The notes under the pieces are model-generated. The model was given only the letters and a program-made list of their open reading frames with translations. It had not been told where the DNA came from and did not search any database. Made by a program: the position numbers and the translations under genes. Below, piece by piece: positions 54,295-58,425 of a stretch of DNA of 58,425 nucleotides. The DNA is from Mesorhizobium sp. SARCC-RB16n. Lineage in GTDB: Bacteria > Pseudomonadota > Alphaproteobacteria > Rhizobiales > Rhizobiaceae. Location of the stretch: the NCBI RefSeq assembly GCF_008520305.1, contig NZ_ML703256.1, forward strand, positions 1 through 58,425, written 5' to 3'. Within the stretch, counting starts at the first letter, position 1. Each line of letters opens with the position of its first letter.

Positions 54295-54486
54295 ATGAAG
54301 AACATTCTACTGGCATCGGTCATTGCACTTGCAACCGCTGCGGCGGCCATTGCTCCCACACAGGCAGAGACCGTTGTCGTCAAGAAAGACAATCATATGC
54401 ACATGAAGAAGCACTGCCGGACAAGGGTAGTGACGCACTGGCGACACCATCGCAAGGCGACGGAGACGGTCAAGGTCTGCAACTGA
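54295..54486 (+). CDS. Small secreted His/Lys/Arg-rich protein
   Basis: A 63-residue protein with a clear Sec signal peptide (MKNILLASVIALATAAAAIAPTQA, shown here as residues 1-24, cut after TQA). The mature chain of 39 residues is very basic and rich in His (HMHMKKHC and THWRHHRK), with two Cys, at 42 and 62. A ribosome site GGGGA is six bases upstream. The His/Met/Cys content suggests metal binding or binding to a negatively charged surface, but there is no family I recognise. It is a stand-alone gene between a terminator and a repeat cluster. Confidence 0.75.
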   Translation: MKNILLASVIALATAAAAIAPTQAETVVVKKDNHMHMKKHCRTRVVTHWRHHRKATETVKVCN

Positions 54487-54496
54487 GCGTACCCTG

Positions 54497-54598
54497 GAGC
54501 GGTTTAGCGTTTGATAGAATCGCTGAACCGCTCTAACTCTTTGTTTTCACGCAATTCCGGACGGAAAACCGCTACGCACTTTTCCTGGAACTACTCTA
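54497..54598. repeat. Rhizobial intergenic palindromic repeat (GAGCGGTTTAGCG type)
   Basis: GAGCGGTTTAGCG (54497-54509) pairs with CGCTGAACCGCTC (54521-54533). The conserved tail includes TTTGTTTTCACGCAATTCCG and GGAAAACCGCTACGCACTTT. This type of element is common between genes in rhizobia. It is joined directly to a RIME-like element. Confidence 0.8.
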
Positions 54599-54700
54599 TA
54601 GCATGTCGCGGCGAATAGGATTCGCCCGACCTCCTGTAAGCTTCTGATTTTATGCATGTCGTTATCCCTGAACCAGGGACACTTCCGGGCGACATGCATT
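54599..54700. repeat. RIME-like mosaic element, copy 4 (slightly diverged)
   Basis: The first part, ATAGCATGTCG...CCTCCTGTAAG, is partly decayed compared with the copies at 18886 and 39665. The second palindrome ATGCATGTCG (54653) to CGACATGCAT (ending 54700) is complete. Together with the preceding repeat it makes a composite of two repeat families over about 200 bp. Confidence 0.78.
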
Positions 54701-54763
54701 AGCCAGTCAAAGAGGCCCGGTCGACGTGAGTCGGCCGGTTTTTTCGTGTCGTCCGGAAGGGCG

Positions 54764-55402
54764 TTATTTCGCGAGTTTGCTCGCCGCGCGTGCGAGAGCT
54801 TCAATCTCGTCCCATTTGCCAGCCTTGACCATGTCGTCGGGCGCCACCCACGAGCCGCCGACGCAGACGACATTGGACAGGCTGAGATAATCGGCCGCGT
54901 TCTTGCCGGTGATGCCGCCGGTCGGGCAGAACTTGACGTCCGCCAGCGGCGAGGCAAAAGCCTTGAGCGACGCGATGCCGCCGGACTGTTCGGCCGGGAA
55001 GAATTTCAGGAAGCGCAGGCCGGCTTCGCGCGCGGCCATGATCTCGCCAGGCGTGATGGCACCGGGCAGCAACGGAACCTGGCTGTCGGCGGCGGCAGCC
55101 AGAAGCTCGCGGGTGATGCCGGGGCTGACGATGAAGCGCGAGCCGGCATCGGCTGCCTCGTCGAACTGGCTGGCATCCAGAATGGTGCCAGCGCCGACGA
55201 TGGCCTCCTCGACCTCGCCCGCTACGCGACGGATCGCTTCGAGCGCATCCGCTGTCCTGAGCGTAATCTCGATCGCCGGCAAACCGCCGCGCGCCAGAGC
55301 ACGGGCCAGCGGCACCGCATCGGCGACGTTGGCGATCTTCAACACCGGAATGACTGGCTGGCCGTTGAGCAGCGACAGGAGTTTCTCGGTCTTGCTGGGC
55401 AT
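54764..55402 (-). CDS. eda: 2-dehydro-3-deoxy-phosphogluconate aldolase
   Basis: A 212-residue KDPG/KHG aldolase that splits KDPG to pyruvate and glyceraldehyde-3-phosphate, the last Entner-Doudoroff step, the main sugar route in rhizobia. Glu45 in IEITLRT is the catalytic base and Lys133 in LKFFPAEQSGG forms the Schiff base. CPTGGIT and CVGGSWVAP are the phosphate-binding end blocks. Start 55402 follows AAGGAGAG. It is alone here; edd and zwf are not in the window. Confidence 0.96.
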   Translation of the reverse strand: MPSKTEKLLSLLNGQPVIPVLKIANVADAVPLARALARGGLPAIEITLRTADALEAIRRVAGEVEEAIVGAGTILDASQFDEAADAGSRFIVSPGITRELLAAAADSQVPLLPGAITPGEIMAAREAGLRFLKFFPAEQSGGIASLKAFASPLADVKFCPTGGITGKNAADYLSLSNVVCVGGSWVAPDDMVKAGKWDEIEALARAASKLAK

Positions 55403-55600
55403 CTGTCTCTCCTTGTCGGGCTGCATCGAAGGGAATTCAACCGATTAGCAGACGGGTATTACCCTGTCCACGAAACCGGTCGCGGCGCGATGTCACGCGT
55501 TGCCGCCAAGCTTAGAGGTTCTTTCCCGACAAGGCCATGACAGGCGGCCCGAACCCGTTTCGCTTGAATCGGCTTCTGCGAGCGTCTAGTTACTCTGGCA

Positions 55601-56533
55601 ATGACAACACTGCCCGCGCCATCCCAGCCAGTCCGCGTCGCCGCGCTCTACCGTTTTGCCCGACTCGACGCTTTCGGGGCGTTGCGCGCGCCGCTTGCGG
55701 CCTTCTGCTGCGGGCACGGCATCAAGGGCACGCTGCTCCTGGCGCATGAGGGCATCAACGGCACCGTCGCCGGCAGCGAGGAAGCGATCGCCGCGCTGAT
55801 AGAACACATCGAAACGGTCGACGGCCTGTCGGGTCTCGAGGTCAAGTACAGCAGTGCCGCGACCATGCCGTTTCACCGCATGAAGGTGCGGCTGAAGCGC
55901 GAGATCGTCACCATGGGCGTCGAGACTATCGATCCGGCGACAAGCGCGGGCACCTATGTGGAGCCTGCCGACTGGAATGCGCTGATCTCACAACCCGATA
56001 CGATCGTCATCGATACGCGCAACACTTATGAAGTCTCGATCGGCACCTTCAAAGGCGCGGTCGATCCGGCGACGGCGAGCTTCCGCGAATTTCCGGCCTG
56101 GGTGGAAGCGCATCGGGCGGAGCTCGAAGGCCGCAAGGTGGCGATGTTCTGCACCGGCGGCATCCGCTGCGAAAAGGCGACCGCCTATGTGAAGTCGCTC
56201 GGCTTCGAGGACGTGTTCCACCTCAGGGGCGGTATCCTCAAATACCTCGAAGAGGTTCCCGCGGAGCGGAGCCTCTGGCAGGGCGAGTGCTTCGTCTTCG
56301 ACGAGCGGGTTTCGGTGTCGCACGGCCTCGCAGAGGGCGAGGCGGAATTGTGCCGCGCGTGCCGCCATCCGCTGACGGAGAGCGACTTGGTGTCGCCGAA
56401 ATATGCCGCCGGGGTTTCGTGCCCGCACTGCTTCGACGCCCGCTCCGATGAAGACCGCAAGCGCTACGCAGAGCGTCAGCGGCAGGTCGAGCTCGCGCAA
56501 GCCAGGGGCAGAGGACCGCACATCGGATCCTGA
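55601..56533 (+). CDS. trhO: tRNA uridine(34) hydroxylase TrhO, rhodanese family
   Basis: A 310-residue member of the YceA/TrhO family, which makes 5-hydroxyuridine at tRNA position 34 in an oxygen-dependent reaction. The N-terminal acylphosphatase-like domain has [13 protein letters not shown]. The rhodanese domain has [18 protein letters not shown] and the active-site Cys184 and Cys190 in [13 protein letters not shown]-terminal zinc-finger-like pair CRACRHPLT and CPHCFD completes the family. Length is normal. It is followed at 113 bp by the DUF533 gene. Confidence 0.94.
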   Translation: MTTLPAPSQPVRVAALYRFARLDAFGALRAPLAAFCCGHGIKGTLLLAHEGINGTVAGSEEAIAALIEHIETVDGLSGLEVKYSSAATMPFHRMKVRLKREIVTMGVETIDPATSAGTYVEPADWNALISQPDTIVIDTRNTYEVSIGTFKGAVDPATASFREFPAWVEAHRAELEGRKVAMFCTGGIRCEKATAYVKSLGFEDVFHLRGGILKYLEEVPAERSLWQGECFVFDERVSVSHGLAEGEAELCRACRHPLTESDLVSPKYAAGVSCPHCFDARSDEDRKRYAERQRQVELAQARGRGPHIGS

Positions 56534-56646
56534 TCGAACCGCCGGGCAAAGCGGCGGCGGCCTGTCATTGCAATGTCAGGCTTCGGGACCTACGTCTTCG
56601 GCGTTGGAAACCTGCCCGTTCGGCCGGGCAAATCCTGGAGGCATTG

Positions 56647-57384
56647 ATGTTCGATCCCAAGAAGCTTCTCGACGATCTGCTCGGCTCGCAAGTTCCCGGC
56701 ACCAGCGGCACGGTCCGCGACAAGGCCGGGCAAGCGGTGCAGATGGCCAAGGACAATCCGCTGGCCGCCGGTGCGCTGGCCGCCGTACTGCTTGGGACCG
56801 GTGCTGGCCGGCAGGTGACGGGTGCCGCGGTGAAGCTCGGAGGGTTGGCCGCCATCGGTGGCCTCGCCTACAAGGCCTATCAGAACTACAAGGCCGGCAA
56901 CGCACCGGAACAGGCGCCTGCCGCCGGCGAGCCGGAGTTGCTGCCGCCACCGAAGGACACCGCCTTCCATCCGTCGCAGGCGCCGCAAGGCGAGGATGAG
57001 TTCACGCTGACCCTGGTGCGGGCGATGATCTCGGCGGCCAAGGCCGACGGGCATGTCGACGACGAGGAACGCCAGAAGATCGCCGGAAAGCTCAGTCTCG
57101 CCGGGATCGGCGGCAACGCCGAAAAATTCCTGATGGCGGAGCTGGAGCGCCCACTCGACCTCGAAACGCTGGTGACCGGCGCCAGGACCGACGCGCAGAA
57201 GCTCGAGCTCTATACGGCGTCACGTCTCACCATCGACCCCGACACGCGCGCCGAACGCGGTTATCTCGACCTGCTTGCCGGGCGGCTTGGCCTGCCGGAT
57301 GCGCTAGTCGACCACGTCGAGGCGACGGTCTCGGCGGCGAAAGTTCCCGCCGCCAGGGGTACGTCACCCAATCCGCAGTGGTAG
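56647..57384 (+). CDS. DUF533 family (TerB/YebE-like) inner membrane protein
   Basis: A 245-residue protein of the DUF533 family. The N-terminus MFDPKKLLDDLLGSQV is followed by a hydrophobic, Gly/Ala-rich segment (about residues 38-78), suggesting membrane insertion, and a Pro-rich linker. The C-terminal domain of about 120 residues is TerB-like (LVRAMISAAKADGHVDDEERQKI). Such YebE-like proteins are envelope-stress related in enterobacteria, but no function is established here. Start 56647 has GGAGG eight bases upstream; the preceding TTG is less likely. Confidence 0.88.
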   Translation: MFDPKKLLDDLLGSQVPGTSGTVRDKAGQAVQMAKDNPLAAGALAAVLLGTGAGRQVTGAAVKLGGLAAIGGLAYKAYQNYKAGNAPEQAPAAGEPELLPPPKDTAFHPSQAPQGEDEFTLTLVRAMISAAKADGHVDDEERQKIAGKLSLAGIGGNAEKFLMAELERPLDLETLVTGARTDAQKLELYTASRLTIDPDTRAERGYLDLLAGRLGLPDALVDHVEATVSAAKVPAARGTSPNPQW

Positions 57385-57413
57385 CCGGATTGGCACAGGC
57401 GGGCCTGGAGGCG

Positions 57414-57429
57414 TTAACCATTCGTTAAC
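57414..57429 (+). promoter_or_regulatory. Full CtrA box TTAA-N7-TTAAC
   Basis: TTAACCATTCGTTAAC matches the CtrA consensus TTAA-N7-TTAAC exactly. It lies 66 bp before a strong terminator hairpin and 215 bp before the next protein start, so its most likely target is the small transcript that ends at 57521. Confidence 0.7.
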
Positions 57430-57449
57430 TCAGGAAGCGCATCATTCTA

Positions 57450-57521
57450 CACAGTCGGATCGGCTTTTCCTCCTCCCAAGCCCGGTTCAGATCAGGGCGG
57501 TCGCCAATGACCGCCCTTTTT
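57450..57521 (+). ncRNA. Candidate anti-Shine-Dalgarno sRNA under a CtrA box
   Basis: Between the CtrA box and a strong terminator is a short non-coding stretch. It carries a hairpin GGCTT/AAGCC (57462-57466, 57478-57482) whose 11-base loop is TTCCTCCTCCC, fully complementary to Shine-Dalgarno sequences. Loop-exposed CCTCC motifs followed by a terminator stem are typical of rhizobial alpha-r14-like sRNAs. The 5' end is a guess based on the box position. Confidence 0.55.
57495..57521 (+). terminator. Rho-independent terminator
   Basis: Perfect 8-bp stem GGGCGGTC/GACCGCCC with a 6-base loop and a run of five T. It is 110 bp after the DUF533 stop, so it may end that transcript, the candidate sRNA, or both. 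Confidence 0.9.
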
Positions 57522-57643
57522 GTCAGCCCCGTGGCCTTTCGGAATCGCGCGCCCCGCTTGCCATCGCTGCCATCATTTGCGATGCCTTCTCCCGAGCGAA
57601 ATCCTGAAAATCAGTCGGGCGGCGCTGCCGGAGGACATCAGCC

Positions 57644-58399
57644 ATGACCGAGCAAAAAACCGCCATCGTCACCGGCGCCGGCACCGGGATCGGCAAGAGC
57701 GTCGCCACTGCGCTGCTCAAGGCCGGGTGGAATACGGTGTTCTGCGGGCGGCGCAAGTCCCTGCTGGATAGCGCCATCGCCGAGGCCCGACCGACCGACG
57801 CCAAGGCATTGGCTGTTGCCTGCGACATCAGCAAGGCCGGCGAAGTCGACGATCTGTTCGAGACCGTCGCGGAGGCGTTCGGCCGCGTCGACCTGCTCTT
57901 CAACAATGCCGGCATGGGCTACAAGTCGACGCCGATCGACGAGATCCCGGTCGAAGTGTGGAACGACATCGTCGGCGTCAATCTCACCGGCTCGTTCCTG
58001 TGTGCGCGTGCGGCATTCGGCGCCATGCGCAAGCAGAAGCCGATGGGCGGCCGCATCATCAACAATGGTTCGGTCTCGGCTTATGCGCCGCGTCCGGGCT
58101 CCGTGCCCTATACGGCGACCAAGCACGCCATTACGGGGTTGACCAAGACGCTGGCTCTCGACGGCCGTCCCTATGACATCGCCTGCGGCCAGATCGACAT
58201 CGGCAATGCGCTGACCGACATGGCGCAGCCGATGACCGTCGGCGTGCCGCAGGCCAATGGCTCGATATCAGCCGAAGCGGTGATGGATGTCCAGCGCGTC
58301 GCCGACGCGGTCGTGCACATGGCCAGCCTGCCGCTCGACGCCAACGTGCTGTTCATGACGGTGATGGCGACCAAGATGCCATTCGTCGGGCGCGGCTAA
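57644..58399 (+). CDS. SDR family oxidoreductase
   Basis: A 251-residue classical short-chain dehydrogenase/reductase. It has TGAGTGIG at 10-17, FNNAG near residue 87, and the catalytic Ser-Tyr-Lys in NGSVSAYAPRPGSVPYTATKHA. The AGTGIG and CGRR segments (33-36 region) suggest NADP preference. The substrate is unknown. It stands alone after a terminator. The last bases of its TAA stop are already part of a RIME-like palindrome that runs out of the window. Confidence 0.93.
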   Translation: MTEQKTAIVTGAGTGIGKSVATALLKAGWNTVFCGRRKSLLDSAIAEARPTDAKALAVACDISKAGEVDDLFETVAEAFGRVDLLFNNAGMGYKSTPIDEIPVEVWNDIVGVNLTGSFLCARAAFGAMRKQKPMGGRIINNGSVSAYAPRPGSVPYTATKHAITGLTKTLALDGRPYDIACGQIDIGNALTDMAQPMTVGVPQANGSISAEAVMDVQRVADAVVHMASLPLDANVLFMTVMATKMPFVGRG

Positions 58400-58425
58400 T
58401 GCATGTCGCCCGGAAGTGTCCTCGG
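58399..58425. repeat. RIME-like palindrome, cut by the window end
   Basis: ATGCATGTCGCCCGGAAGTG and the following TCCTCGG are the reverse orientation of the second palindrome seen at 18941-18988 and 39721-39768. Only the first arm is inside the window. It begins within the SDR stop codon. Confidence 0.75.

Overview
The window is a high-GC chromosomal segment from an alphaproteobacterium of the order Rhizobiales, most likely Mesorhizobium or a close relative. This is inferred from CpdR beside an N-formylglutamate amidohydrolase, an Omp10-type lipoprotein, homospermidine synthase, DUF459/DUF882 proteins, an alpha-r14/NfeR1-like sRNA and RIME-like mosaic palindromes. I see no phage, transposase, CRISPR array, rRNA or plasmid functions. 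Species assignment is not possible from the sequence alone.

1-15.8 kb is the accessory part: a tightly packed 12-gene minus-strand operon. In transcription order it holds a LacI regulator, Gfo/Idh dehydrogenase, fused 3-oxoacid-type CoA-transferase, enoyl-CoA hydratase, aldehyde dehydrogenase, a complete CUT1 ABC importer (binding protein, two permeases, ATPase), a GMC oxidoreductase, an SDR and a second GMC oxidoreductase. It is divergent from a DUF993 aldolase-like gene. Two palindromic LacI-type operators, about 153 bp apart, lie in the divergent spacer. The set looks like import, oxidation, CoA activation and C-C cleavage of a polyol- or glycoside-like compound of unknown identity. It is the best candidate here for an undescribed pathway.

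16-22 kb holds tRNA-Val(GAC), cpdR, N-formylglutamate amidohydrolase, a probable anti-Shine-Dalgarno sRNA of the alpha-r14/NfeR1 type, hisN, an alpha/beta hydrolase, an hsp20 gene with both an RpoH-like promoter and a ROSE-type RNA thermometer, and a threonine aldolase. 22.5-32.5 kb carries gltB-gltD, a degenerate SGNH protein paired with a lytic transglycosylase, and galU. 32.5-47 kb holds envelope and metabolic genes: a beta-barrel protein, kdsD, qmcA-nfeD, an FAD oxidoreductase, hemH, a 5'-nucleotidase-LysM fusion, omp10, homospermidine synthase, and a translationally coupled pabB-pabC-DUF3445 unit.

47-58.4 kb holds a membrane protein with an H1-like linker and a helix-hairpin-helix end, pepF divergent from a sigma-54 response regulator, a DUF882 protein, a small secreted His/Lys-rich protein, eda, trhO, a DUF533 protein, a second candidate anti-SD sRNA preceded by a full CtrA box, and an SDR that ends at the window edge.

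The non-coding DNA is unusually rich. It has six copies or parts of a RIME-like element, a 142-bp near-perfect palindrome that includes the last base of the kdsD stop, three unrelated short tandem repeats in gene leaders or tails (one duplicates the Shine-Dalgarno of pepF), several clear intrinsic terminators, and an intercistronic hairpin after the ABC binding-protein gene.
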